From: Polytrichum commune
Taxonomy: Eukaryota > Streptophyta > Polytrichopsida > Polytrichales > Polytrichaceae
Direction of reading: 5' to 3'
NCBI GenBank assembly: GCA_950295325.1
Contig: OX485808.1
Coordinates: 5,582,501-5,646,500, forward strand
Length of the DNA: 64,000 nucleotides
The notes under the pieces were generated by a model. That model saw nothing but the letters and a program-made list of their open reading frames with translations. It was not told the origin of the DNA and made no database searches. The translations under genes and the position numbers were made by a program. Numbering within the stretch: the stretch's first letter is position 1; the number at the start of each line of letters is the position of its first letter. Shown one piece after another: positions 9,799-21,734 of the stretch.

Positions 9799-12516
9799 AT
9801 GGACAGCATGCAGAGGGAAGAGCTGGAGCGGTTGATGTTCTTCGAGCAGACGCGGGAGAAGGCCGCGGCGGACTACGTTCGGTCGCCAACCGACACTGAT
9901 GTATGTTGTTGCCCTCGAAATACTTTTGTTTGTAGATGCACTTGTACAAGATTTCTCGGGGTTAGGGAATCATGGTGAATCGTGCTTTCTTTTGTTGAAT
10001 GTTGGCGGGGATGGTTGTGGAGTACGCAGATTTAGTCCTTTGTGTTTTGTCTGTGCTGTCGGTCGATGCAACCTCGGTTGCCCGCCTCGTTCAATTCGCA
10101 TTCTTTGGGAGATGTATCTCGGAATTTAGGTGTTCTATTGGGAATTTTTGTTGGCCTTTAGAAACCAAGATAAACAACTCGATGAGTTTTGAATTGCAAA
10201 ATCCTCTGTTCTGCACTCTTCCACCACGTTAGGTCCGTATGATTTTGGACGTACATTGTCCTCTTGTGCACCGCAACCAACTGACCCTGATGTATCCCCC
10301 CCCCCGGGCACTCCTTTTGTTTGTGTATGGTGTTCTTGTTCAAGATTTCTCGGGTTAGGGATTTATGGTGAATCGTGTTCTCTTGGTCGATAGTGGTGGG
10401 ATTGTTGTGGAATACTCAGATTTCATCTGAGAGTTTCTGTCTGTGCCCTCGGTCGACGCAATCTCCGTTGTCTGTTGCCCGCCTCGTTCAATTTCGCATT
10501 CTTTGGGAGATATATCTTGAAAATCGGGTGTTCTATCGGGAATTCTTGGTGGACTTTAGAAACGAGACCGAACAACATGATGGATTTTCAATTTCAAAAT
10601 CCTGTCCTGTTCAATTCCACCACTTTAGGTTCGTGTAATGTTGGACGCACATTGTACTCTCGTGCATCGCAGAGTAAGGGGTTTAGTGAGTTTTGTCCAT
10701 CATGTGGTGCACATGATTATATTGAAAGGCTGGTCGTCGTCGATTGGATCTTTGTCATAATGACATCAGCAATGGAGATATTAACTAATGTTAGGAGGTG
10801 TGTGTGTGGTTTATGGTCTGAAGTATTTTGTGCTTGGAAATGTGTTTCAGAACTTGACAAGATGGGGAGGTGCACTATTGGAGCTGGCGCACTTCAGGCA
10901 GGGCCAGGACTCCATTGACATGGTTCAAGGTTTTTAGTCTAGACCTTGGAATTGTGTGTCATGAATTTGGAAGAGGTTCTTGCATGTGTTCTTTGGCCCT
11001 AGTAAAAGATGCTATTGACTTCAGCAGTTTCCTGAGGACAAGGATGAATGGAGATCTTACCCACTGCACTCGATTTTATAGAAGGTTTCAGGGGTTCTTG
11101 ATTTGTACTATTTAAGTTTGTAGTACAACTGAAATCTGTTATTGTACTATGTTCCTGTCATTGTGTTAAACAAGGCTTTCTGAATCTTTTTGGACAATCT
11201 AATTCGGTTATGATCATCTTACAATTCATGTCTGAGATTTGTATTGCTTGAAATTTTATTTCGATCCATGGCCTGAGACGTTTATTGAAATGGGCCAAGT
11301 GCTTTTTGGAAGCTTGAGTTCATTGAGGGGAACCCTAAGTACTTTGGAGTGGTTGTTTTTTAGATTGTTACTCCTATGACAGGGTCATGTGGGTATAAGT
11401 TTCAGATAATGGGTCATACTTGCTTAACATACTGCAGAGAACAGATATTAGTACAGAGCTTTAATAGTTCCCTGGTTAGAGATTTGCAATGTGGTTATAC
11501 TCGATGGTATTTCCACCACTCCAATAAGTAATCTGTGTACTGTCTATCTGCAACACTTCCCTGAATGTGTCTGTTTAATTTAAGGATGCATTGGTTGGTG
11601 GGCTTTCAGATGCTGTGTCAAAGCTGGAGGAGGCACTCAGGATTAACCCCAAAAAACATGATGCACTGTGGTGCCTTGGTAATGCCCATACATCCCAGGG
11701 ATTTCTGGTGACAGAGACTAACAAGGCCAATGACTACTTTAAGAAAGCTGCTCAATGCTTCCAGCAAGCCCTTGACGAGGATCCCCACAATGAGCTATAT
11801 CAGAAGGCTTTGGAAATGACTGAGAAGGTATGTCCGTTTTACCTTGTGGGTCATGCTGAGGTGACAGGTAAGTACGTAGACTACATACAGATACATCTTG
11901 AATGTAGTAAATATCTAGTTATTGTTGTCTTCAAACACAACAAGGACGTCTGTATCTGTAATATGAACTCATGGTGAAACCTAATCTTTTAGTAATTTAA
12001 GAATTGATGATAATTTTCATTGATGAGTTTACTTATGAGGGCTGTCGCATATGGTTGGCAGGCTCCGTCACTCCATCAGGAACTCCAGAAGCAACTGGCC
12101 AGTCAGCAAGTTATGCTTGGAGGTGGTCCTGCTCCACCAGCAGGAGGTGCAGCCAAGGTATGTCATGGCCAGGATTGGGTTAGTTTGGTAGTGAGGCAGA
12201 ACCACCTGAAATAGAAGTGTCAGTACTCTGTTTTCACAGCTGATCTAGACATGGATAGAAATGACATCTTCACTGGAATGCAGGTGGTTGAATTTTGGGA
12301 GTAAATATGCTGTTGGTGTGAGTTAAATGAAGTTTATTGGTATGAAGTCTTAACACTGGGCATGGTGGTTTCCTGCAGGGTGCAAAGAAAAAGAAGGATA
12401 GTGACTTCAAGTACGATGTCATGGGCTGGATTGTACTTGCAGTTGGAGTTATTGCATGGGTGGGACTGGCTAAGTCTTCAATGCCACCACCACCTCCCCC
12501 TTCATCCCTCAGATAG
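9799..12516 (+). CDS. TOM20: TOM20, mitochondrial outer-membrane import receptor
   Basis: Plant-type TOM20 recognises mitochondrial presequences at the cytosolic face of the outer membrane as part of the TOM complex. Five exons give 210 residues: 9799-9900, 10851-10929, 11610-11827, 12062-12157 and 12379-12516, all with GT..AG introns and consistent phases. The family hallmark [12 protein letters not shown] opens exon 2 (residues 35-46); exon 3 holds the TPR-like helices ([39 protein letters not shown]); exon 5 has a KKKK stretch (168-171) and one membrane segment near 181-196 ([16 protein letters not shown]), followed by a six-Pro tail. The C-terminal anchor is characteristic of plant TOM20, unlike the N-terminal anchor in fungi and animals. 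The acceptor at 11609 was chosen over an upstream AG because it restores frame ([13 protein letters not shown]). No defect seen. Confidence 0.95.
9886..10671 (+). repeat. Tandem duplication inside TOM20 intron 1
   Basis: Two units of about 391-395 bp (9886-10276 and 10277-10671) match along their length, for example CAAGATTTCTCGG, GCCCGCCTCGTTCAATT and GCATTCTTTGGGAGAT. The unit includes the last 15 bases of exon 1 and its donor: CCAACCGACACTGAT|GTATG versus CCAACTGACCCTGAT|GTATC. Confidence 0.85.
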
Positions 12517-13384
12517 ATCTTGTGCAGGAATGGACTTTAGCATTGACTTATATCATATTTACTTCTCTCATTCTCTACCTTCATCGAGTGGAGGTCAGAG
12601 ATTTTTTTTCTCCTTTTCACAGTATCTACACATTATCGTAGTGCAGATGGGGGTTGAGAGAACCAAGTAGAATTTCGTATTGTGCAGATCCTTCTTATTC
12701 AATCGAATTGCGTTCCACAGTGTACAATGTATGCATCTATTTGATTTGAACAAAGTTGTATATATACTAGGATTTTCAAAGTAAATGGTTTTCATCTTTG
12801 TGGACATTGATGTTTTGTCATGGAGAGTGCCTGTAATTCCATTCATGATTCTGTTTCTAGAGTTCTTCTTATTGATGGCCTTTTCTCATTAAAGACGACA
12901 TTGGTCACTCTGGTGCACTTTCTTCTGTATGACCTCCATTTGATGATGGGACCACCACTCTTGATAGACTTAAATCCTCACTTCTCCTATATTGAAGTTT
13001 TAACCTACTACAGCCCTGCCAGAAGGATCATGTTGTGTCTTTTGGGGTACCGCGAGGGCAGGTGACCCAATTTATGACCTGTATTCCAGACCCTATTTGA
13101 GTTCCAACAGCGTTCAAGTACCAATGAACCAAATTTGCAAATTTGCTACTTACATCTCATCAAACCCAAGTAATTACCAGAAGTTATAATGCTATATCAG
13201 AATGATCTGTTTCAGTTTGATATATGGATTACCTTGAACAAGAACTGACCGCCAGCTATGTACTTCACTACATTGGTGCAGAAATACCAGCTTTTGCCAT
13301 TAAATTAAAGTTGTATGTCTATGGGGACCTTGACTTCCTTCATATAGATGGTCAGATACCTATCCACAGTTTGTTGTGCTAACC
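12517..13384. other. TOM20 3' region and convergent spacer
   Basis: Probable 3' untranslated region of TOM20 followed by spacer before the convergent AP2/ERF-like pseudogene. No other gene seen. Confidence 0.5.
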
Positions 13385-15347
13385 CTACTTCAGTCGTAAA
13401 GTCACTTCAATATCGTACTTGCTGTAGTGCAGTCTCTGTAGTTGCAACAACTCTTCCACATTCTTGGGGGAATTGCCCTGGTTGATGAGGCTTTGACATG
13501 CATTCATGAAGGGGCTTGGTAAATTGTTAGACTCGTCAAGGTTGCTACTATGCTCTCTGCCAACAACACATGGAGTAGGTGGCCAATCTTGCTGTAGCAG
13601 TGTGGTGGGTGATGGCATGAACTGATCTGAAGGAAGCTCCATCCCTGATGATTTAGTCTCTGCGTTTTATAGGCTGTCATTGAATATCAGGCAACATGTT
13701 GTGGAATTCATAGTAGGGGGAATCCAGTGACCTTGATTAGTAGCCAAGTCTTGTGGCCTTGCATGTTGGCTTGTATTTCCAGAAGCAGAGCTACGATTTC
13801 TGTCCAGTGATCACTGTTTGCGCTTGGATCTTGAAGTGAAACTGAATCTGCCTGTTGAACTTCCTCTGACAACTCCATTGTGTGATGGCATTGCAGCAAT
13901 TTGCGATTGTTGACTAACCAGTGGTAGAGGCTCACCAAGTGCAGGATCAGCCACCACAGTCTCTTGTGAAGGCTGTGAAGGATAAACCCGAATTTGTGTC
14001 ACTTTCTGCAGGTGGTGTTACTGTCTCCCACAGCCATGTTGACGTGGTTTCGTCTATTTTATTATCTGTCCAACGACTCAGGTCTTGCAATGAAGCTGGA
14101 GGTGACTGTGCTCCTTGCAGGTAGTTTTCTATAGCCTGTCTTGTATCCTCCGTTTCCATGACTCCTGTAATTTCACATCCAGCCTGCACAGGTATATTTG
14201 AGAAATCTTGTCATGAATGGCAGGTCTGCAATTTTAGTTTGTCCAGTAGATAGTTTGGGAAAACCCTAAACATGCATTCTGTTCAGAAGGTTTATTCCTC
14301 TGGCAGTGACATCCCAGTTCAAACTGTGGAAATCATCGCATATTTGGCAACCAAATGAGAACCTATGGTGTTACAATTAGATTGAGTTTTGTGTCTTTGG
14401 ATTAGTTTTGACCACCATTGTGCGGGTATCACCATATTTGACACCAGCCAGGATGGAGACTATCCTTACCCTGATTCATCATCAATCCACATTAATTTCA
14501 TTGTAATTATTGGGTGGCAACTAGGCATTATTCCAACATCATACGACACATCAGTTTCAATCAGTTTCATATCAGTTTCATACCAGTTTCAATCAGTTTC
14601 ATATACACAAAGACCACTTCTAATTAACAGGACACATCAGTTTCAATCACAAACTAAATCGTATGTTCAGTGTGCCAATAAATGTTGTTCAAATCAACAC
14701 TTGAATGGCTGATTTACCTATCACTTGACTTATGGTCTACCCATCATTGTGTGATTATCTGGGCGACATTGGAGTCATCTTTCTTTCGTTGTGTTCAGAT
14801 CATCAAGGCAACCTCTAAACAACATCAAATTGGACAAGATGCAAGGCAAAAACAATACCTTATGCGTATTTACAAATGCTTCAGTTTCCTCATTCTCGAT
14901 GATGTGGTTCAGGTAGAATTTAGTCTGTTGTGATCTTAGAGGAATCAGTGTTGACATGAAGCTATGTAATCCATCTTGTTGTTTTTACAGGACCGTACCT
15001 GAGTTCCTCATGGACTGGTTCGGAGAGCTCCACGTTGGTGGAGCAGATATACATCTTAATTTAGACTCCTGCACCCATGACGACTTTTGAAGATTAAGAA
15101 GAGTCTCCTTCTTGAAGTAAATGGCCACCACATCATAAGCATGGGCTGCTTCCTCAGGAGTACCAAATGATCCAATGTGCACCTTGTTCTTGTGAGACGG
15201 GGTAAAGCTCCCTTGGTTATAGCGGAGGCATCCGGCTGTCCCAATGCACCTACAAGAACTTGCTCTGGAGATTTTCAAGTATTTGGTGATACACTTTGAA
15301 GATACCATTATGATATTGTAGTTTGTAACAATACTAAAGGGCTTCAT
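13385..15347 (-). pseudogene. AP2/ERF-like transcription factor gene, decayed
   Basis: The minus-strand segment 15347-14996 encodes a half-preserved AP2/ERF domain: KVHIGSFGTPEEAAHAYDVV matches the second half (strand 3, helix with AAxAYD), while the first half (CIGTAGCLRYNQGSFTPSHK) has lost the usual YRGVR...W.AEI pattern. It ends at a donor, TCAG|GTACGG. A second segment starts after a good acceptor (CCTGTGCAG|GCTGG) at about 14185 and encodes a Gln/Ser/Pro-rich tail. There the frame shifts near 14000, and the following frame runs from 14002 to 13385 interrupted by a TGA (13811-13813) and a TAA near 13673, ending in VEELLQLQRLHYSKYDI.... Such domain-plus-polar-tail organisation fits a plant transcription factor that would bind DNA in the nucleus. 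A missing exon between 14996 and 14185 cannot be excluded; the phases do not join directly. The breaks argue for a pseudogene. Confidence 0.55.
14550..14602 (+). repeat. Short tandem repeat
   Basis: About five copies of a 9-12-base unit containing CAGTTTCA, inside the presumed intron of the AP2/ERF-like pseudogene. Confidence 0.7.
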
Positions 15348-17270
15348 GAAAAGAAAATCAACTTAAGAAGATATTTTGGTATAGCTTTATAGCCTTTGCC
15401 TAAGAAATTTGTTGGATTACATTATTCAGTCGTTTGGTTCAGTTCATTGGATCTTGGAATGAAGCAATATTCCTATGCTGCACCTCGCAACCAAAGTCGT
15501 AATATCAAAAATTGTTCATACACACATGCTGACTTGGGAATTTGGGTGGAGTTATATTCCTGGCACTGTTCATAGGAAGCACTATCCCTCCGGGCATTAT
15601 CCACTACAAACATTGTTCACAACCACACTATTTACTATTCATATTGCCACTATCCACTATTCATATGAGTGTATGTTTCTTCCCACTATTGATGAGGGTA
15701 CTAGTGCACAATTCATCACGAGTGAAAATGCTAACAATCCTATCAAGGTTACATTCAACACATAAAAAAATCCTCAATGTCAGTGGAAGCCGATAAACCT
15801 TCAGGCATTGATTTGGAATGCCACAATTCGGCCAATTGCATACAAAACCAATTAATGTAGAAAGAAAAGAAAGAAAAAAATACGCATGTATCTAAGTACC
15901 AACATGAATGTGAGCCCGTTGGCCTAATGTTGATCACGGTTTTCTGTGATGCAACATAGATGTTATGCCTCCTTTGGGAGGTGGGCTCTAGCGGTGTCCA
16001 ATTATCCCATTTCATTAGGGTGAGGGAAGAGAGCTTGTTTATTATCGAGTTTTCAAACCAATTAAAACACAACCGAAACGAGCACAAGATGACAATACAT
16101 CAACCGTTTGAGGCCACGGAATGTAGGAGATGGCCCCGAATGCATAACCGGTTTGTTGCCTATCTCCAATACTTCTTTGGGAACTTACCGGAAGAAATCA
16201 AAGCGTCCGTGATCCACCTCAAAAGTCTTCAAGCACTATTGCTTTAACAAATTTCATTTCATGAACTCATAGTAGGTAGTCAATTAGGTTACACATGCAC
16301 CTATGCACATGAAAAGAAAATCAACTTAAGAAGATATTTTGGTATAGCTTTATAGCCTTTGCCTAAGAAATTTGTTGCATCACATTATTCAATCATTTGG
16401 GTTAGTTCATTGGATCTTGGAATGAAGCAATATTCCTATGCGGGACCTCGCAACCAAAGTGGTAATATCAAAAATTGTTCATACACACAGGTTGACTTGG
16501 GAATTTGGGTGGAGTTATATTCTTGGCACTGTTCATAGGAAGCACTATCCCTCCCGGCATTATCCACTACAAACATTGTTCACAACCACACTATTTACCA
16601 TTCATATTGCCACTATCCACTATTCATATGAGCGTATGTTTCTTTCCCACTATTGATGAGGGCACTAGTGCGCAATTCCATCACGAGCGAAAATGCTAAC
16701 AATCCTATCAAGGTTACATTCAACACATGAAAAATCCTCAATTTTAGTGGAAGCCGATAAACCTTCAGGCATTGATTTGGAATGCTACAATTTGGCCAAT
16801 TGTATGCAAAACCAATTAATGTAGAAAGAAAAGAAAGAAAAAAATACGCATGTATCTAAGTACCAACATGAATGTGAGCCCGTTGGCCTAATGTTGATCA
16901 CGGTTTTCCGTGATGCAACATAGATGTTATGCCTCTTTTGAGAAGTGGGCTCTAGTGGTGTCTAGTTATCCCATTTCAGTAGGGTGGGGGAAGAGAGCTT
17001 GTTTATTATCGAGTTTTCAAACCAATTTACACACAACCGAAACGAGCACAAGATGAAAATACATCAACCGTTTGAGGCCACGGAATGTAGGAGATGGCCC
17101 CAAATGCATAACCGGTTTGTTGCCTATCTCCAATACTTCTTTGGGAACTTACCGGAAGAAATCAAAGCGTCCGTGATCCACCTCAAAAGTCTTCAAGCAC
17201 TATTGCTTTAACAAATTTCATTTCATGAACTCATACGGTAGTAGGTAGTCAATTAGGTTACAAGTGCTCC
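15345..17270 (+). repeat. 963-bp tandem duplication
   Basis: The two units, 15345-16307 and 16308-17270, are nearly identical; both begin CATGAAAAGAAAATCAACTT and share long exact stretches. Each carries a short open frame ending AYLQYFFGNLPEEIKASVIH and further (stops at 16245-16247 and 17209-17211) that stays open in both. No protein family recognised. The unit begins exactly at the 5' edge of the AP2/ERF-like frame. Confidence 0.9.
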
Positions 17271-17601
17271 TATTATTGAATGACCACTTTTAGTGGCTCT
17301 TGCCTATACACCTTAAGACCTAATCCCACCAGACTTTAGGGTGTGTCGCAGTGCCTGGGAAGTTTTTGGGCATAGTTGGTCAAGATCCTAGTGATTCTAA
17401 ATCCAACCGGTTACATGTTGACATAATCTTCCAGTTTTTCTTTATTCGTTTGAGGTATATTCGTCTAAAGATTCCTCTTAAATAATTGGTAACTCTTCTG
17501 AAGTCTTAAACTTCAACTGGTTATTTCTCCAACTCAACCGGTTCATCTGTAACTAACCGCTGGTTCTCCCCGGACATATGTGTGCCACTCGTAAGCGCTA
17601 A
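17271..17601 (+). repeat. Dispersed repeat, well-preserved copy
   Basis: About 17360-17580 carries the blocks CCAACCGGTTACATGTTGAC, AACTTCAACTGGTTATTTCT and CTCAACCGGTTCATCTGTAA, repeated almost unchanged at 33280-33530. Confidence 0.7.
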
Positions 17602-18613
17602 GGGCCAAGTTCCATGTACCAGGTCCGGTCCATTTTTTAAATGGGTGAGAGACGGGTGACATCATCCAAAAAATGGGTGATGTCACCCATTTTATGGAGG
17701 GGTATTTCTATGTGGGGTGCCAGTTTATTTCGATTTCCTACTTTCTCACTAAATTTGGTGAGTGATAAGACATGACACTTTATGAAGGTGACCAACAATG
17801 AAGGTCATCATCATTTAACTTTTCATATTTGATTTGCACATCAATTCCCATACATTTATTGAATGAATTCCAAATTATGTGTTGTTGATATGTGTAGGTT
17901 GGTACTAATGTCATCTATGCAAATATATAGATTTTATTTTTTTTTATTTTTTTAGTTGAAATTGTCATTGTACGTTGTTTATAAGTGATTTTTTTTATAC
18001 ATTTTCTATTAAACCCGACATAAAAAGGAAGTCTATGTCTTAAAATTCAAGAATATGTGGGAAAAGTGCAAATTCCAGCAAACATCGTAGTATTCCGGTC
18101 TCCCATTCACTTACAGTGTGAAAATTATTACATATTCATGTAGAGGATGTGATTAGCTATCCATGGACACCAAAAAAAAATTACTTGGAGTTGATGTGGA
18201 TTTTCTAGAGCAAAAAAAAGTAAGACTATGTCAAAAATTCTCAAAATCACCAATTTTTCAAAGTATCAAAAATTACTTCCATGGAAAAATATTACAACAT
18301 GAAAATGCATTGTCTTATATTTTGACATTCAATATTTTGTAAAAAAAATATCAATCAAACATTAATGTACCCAAGGTGACCGGCCGATCCGGCCACATGA
18401 GCTTTCTAACCAACACATGTCCTTCTTGTGATCATTAGGACCGCCCGTCCTTTGGCACCCATTCTTGCACAACACAAAATGTGGGACACCCATCCATGTG
18501 GGGTACTGGTCCTTGGATGAAAGGGATGGGCACATGGCACCACCCTTTTTTCATCAGTCCACCTATTTAATTTATAAAAAAACGGACCGGGACCGGTACA
18601 TGGAACCTTGCCC
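17602..18613. mobile_element. Non-autonomous Harbinger-like element, 1 kb
   Basis: Inverted ends: left GGGCCAAGTTCCATGTACC and right GGTACATGGAACCTTGCCC, with a further matching GGTCCGGTCC / GGACCGGGACC block and homology running about 50 bp. It is flanked by TAA on both sides (17599-17601 and 18614-18616). A GGGCC-type end plus a TAA target duplication is the PIF/Harbinger pattern. No transposase frame inside. Confidence 0.7.
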
Positions 18614-19302
18614 TAAGATTTTTTTTCTCGTTTTTAGGGTTGGGCTATGCCCCCTCACCTCACACCTACCTTCTCACCTAGCAATACTTCTATTTAATCT
18701 TCCACTCCGAAGCTTTCTCCAATCGTCCGGCTTGGCACTCTTCGACCAAGTCCACAGAATCGGCCTTCTCAACACTCAACATCATATGGTTCGCAGCCAT
18801 TCTTGCATCTAGTCAACCGGGGCCCTTTTGGACGTTGTCCTTAGTGCCCTGGATGGGCGGCACCAACACCGGGGGGGGGGGGGGGGGTTGCACCGGCTAG
18901 GCTGGCTGGGCCCCGGCTGGATCCCCCGGTGAGACTACCATATACGCAGCTACCCCGGGATTCACCCACTGAGACGCCTCCAAGCGGTTAGACTTTGACC
19001 TCGACTTAAAGTGAAAGTGGGTTTTTCATTGCCAAATGGGAGCTTGTAGTCCATGTCTTATGCCTTAGAAAAGGGGGGGGGGGGTTGTTAAGTGCATTTT
19101 GCGGGCTTGGAGCTTAAAAATCAGCTTTAGCAAGTGCCACGTGTGTTGCCAAAATTTACGAGCATGTGGTTTGAATTCTTTGGTGGAGTATTTTAATATC
19201 AAAATCCATGATATGTGGGAAGAAAATGCGACAACAAGAGGGATATTTGAACTGAAAACATTTGTTCCTTAGGGTGTTGGGATATAAGAGAAGGAGTTGC
19301 AT
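18614..19302. other. Intergenic, no gene seen
   Basis: Contains a 17-G run near 18871 and a 12-G run near 19073 within GC-rich patches. No gene seen. Confidence 0.4.
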
Positions 19303-19493
19303 TAAGGAGGGTGAAATTTTTTATTTTTTATTTTTTATTTTCTTGAGATAGAAGGCCGACAGGCCAACGCCAAAGCACAGGAGGCAGTTCACCACCTAGC
19401 AAGTTTTCCGTCAAGTAGAGAGGAGATTTCACAGCCGGGATTCGAACTGCCAACCTCTTCCTTGAGATTAGGGTATCTAAGGAGGGTGAAATT
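19303..19493 (-). mobile_element. tRNA-derived SINE, 5'-truncated, with 16-bp TSD
   Basis: The body 19319-19477 lies on the minus strand and carries a tRNA-type B box (GTTCGAATCCC), the same sequence as the SINE at 31067-31244, and an A-rich tail at its 3' end. It is flanked by perfect 16-bp repeats TAAGGAGGGTGAAATT (19303-19318 and 19478-19493). Compared with the 31067 copy the first roughly 36 bases, including the A box, are missing. Confidence 0.9.
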
Positions 19494-19834
19494 AACAACG
19501 GCAAGGGTGTAATTCCTTCTCTCCGTAGGATAGTGCCTACACTTGATTAGGAATATTTTTATCGAGAATTGACCCCATTTGACCCACACTACATTATTTA
19601 GTGTATATACTTAGTGTAGGCTTCCAAATAGTTATACCATGATTCGTGAAGTGCTAAATAAGTAGTATGGTGCACAGGTGATAGGCTTGCATCATGATGT
19701 GGCACATACCAAAGTGAATTGATACGGATCAACTAGACGGTGTGATCCACACCAATTTAGATGGAGTGGCCACATGACAAATGGGACCTTCCCAATCGAA
19801 GAGCTTGGGTTTAGCTCAATGCACTTACATGGAG
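19494..19834. other. Intergenic, no gene seen
   Basis: No motif or repeat recognised. Confidence 0.4.
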
Positions 19835-20056
19835 GGAGGGAATTATTGTATATGAGTGTATCTCTTATCAATTTGACAAAAAAGCCTTGAAATAGTATGA
19901 AAATTAAAAGTTCCTTCTTTAGTTGATTTGACACCGGAATTAACCTTAAAGATTTGAATTAGTTTATTTAAGTTCAATTGGCAACAAATCTATAGGGGGT
20001 CAAGTTTTTATGTTAGATGGATGAGAGATATGTTCGTGCACGATGCTTTCCTCTCG
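19835..20056. mobile_element. Foldback MITE family D, copy
   Basis: The left arm (GGAATTATTGTATATGAGTG, then CTCTTATC) is the inverse of the right arm (TTAGATGGATGAGAGATATG ... TTCCTCTC). The middle contains GGGGGTCAAGTTTTTATGTT. At least six related copies occur in the window. Confidence 0.7.
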
Positions 20057-20449
20057 GCTTGGGATGCATGGCATCCAATGAACTCATCCATTATGGATGA
20101 AGGGGCCCTAGTAAAAACAAGTTCCTTACAAAGATCGAAGACCAATTCATTTCATATAAGATTCCATTAGACTAATTTTAGAATTTTGATGTTGTTTTTG
20201 GAACCAAATTATCATCTACATACTATAATATATTTCAGTATGTTTTCACCTTTGCAATGGATGAGTTTGCATAGACACCACGAATCCCTAGGGTGTCATT
20301 CCCTCTCTCCCACTTACCTTTATCCAAGTTACCTTGTGGTTTCACTTGGTGTGGATCGGGAAGGTGTGCCAAAGTTGCATTTGGAAGGCCTACATGGAAA
20401 CTTCAAAGTTCATGAAAAGATATTAAATCCAGTCTAAAGGTTCAGAAGC
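20057..20449. other. Intergenic, no gene seen
   Basis: Short frames only, none with recognisable motifs. Confidence 0.4.
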
Positions 20450-20617
20450 CATAACATTATTCAAATCCATAACAATGTTCTATGGGACTGACAATATTCT
20501 ACATAATATTCCCAAACATTTCCCACATTTAGACTGAATGTGGGGAAACATCCCATAATATTCCATGGAATACTGTGAGTCCCACAAAACATTGTTGTGG
20601 ATTTGAATAATGTTATG
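20450..20617. mobile_element. Foldback MITE family C, copy
   Basis: Ends CATAACATTATTCAAATCC and GGATTTGAATAATGTTATG are perfect inverse matches, and homology continues inward (AACAATGTT / AACATTGTT, GGGACTG / AGTCCC). Related copies lie at 39352-39515 and 63551-63666. Confidence 0.85.
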
Positions 20618-21362
20618 GAACCTTCGTCTCCCTCATGCAATGTATACTTAGTTGACTTCACAATATGTATTTCTTTTTGTTTCTCTTTCAAGTGACACAT
20701 GTTAATTACTTCACTACCTCATTAGCCCTTAAGCGTCCGAGAGGCCCAAAAAAATATGTATTTGAGCTACATAATTTCATTTTGAGGTTTTTTTGGGGGT
20801 CAAAAGTTATCCTATCTAGAATTGACTTATTCTTCAAGTGCATTTTTTGAATCAGTTGAACACCTTGACATCATTGAACATTGAATCTCAAATAGATAGC
20901 ATGAGTGCCCTTGGATGCAATTACAGAAGTTGTGCTTCAATCATCGTTGTCAATTCGTTCAATTTTAAGGTTCATTTGGTCTTGGACCCTGGTGTAAACC
21001 AATGTTGATCTAGTATTGTCTTATTTTGATACCATTTGGGTAATTATAATGAGGATTTCACATTTTTAATACCAGTATGGTATAGGTATTTGAGGATATG
21101 TTTGTTTTGATACAATTCAAATACCTTCATACCTGGGTAAAATCACAATGGTTTAGAATGGTTTTGACCCAAATAATAGCACATATATACAAAGATTCTT
21201 TGAACTTGAGATACTCACCAAATATCAAACTTTGATTGGTATTATAATATTGATACCCACGGGTAGGTTCTTTCGTACCATTCTTGACATTGATTATTGT
21301 TACTATTCATTTATCTATTATATCATACCAATTCAACATTGGTGTAATAAAACTCACCCTTA
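20618..21362. other. Intergenic, no gene seen
   Basis: AT-rich; no gene or repeat boundary recognised. Confidence 0.4.
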
Positions 21363-21734
21363 AGGTAGATGGGTCTTAAGTGGCTCGTTTTCTTCATTGG
21401 ACCCTTATATTTGATTGGTATGTAGTTCTGTGAGGATCAATGAGCAAACATCATAAAGACACATGTTGAAAAGAGATTGGACTACTTATTCAAATAAAAA
21501 TAACCGCTCCACTAAATAGTGAACATAATTGGGAAGGCCTATGTATCCACTTAAGAAATGAACAAATACGCACTTCTGATAACCATAACTAAATTAGGGT
21601 AACTCCGATTTTCAGTTTGGTTTTTGCGTACGTTTCATTGTAGATTTGCTAATGCAACATGAGGTTTGTTGTGTAAATCTAATTGGTAGAAGTTGGAGAA
21701 CATGAAAACCGAACCAAACAACACCCATATACCT
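21363..21734. mobile_element. TA-flanked MITE family E, copy upstream of CPN10
   Basis: Starts AGGTAGATGGGTCTTAA and ends ACACCCATATACCT, with TA on each side (21361-21362 and 21735-21736). The whole 372 bp aligns with the copy at 62478-62859, for example TTGCTAATGCAACA and GATAGAAGTTGGAGAACATG-like blocks. It ends about 325 bp before the CPN10 start codon. Confidence 0.8.
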
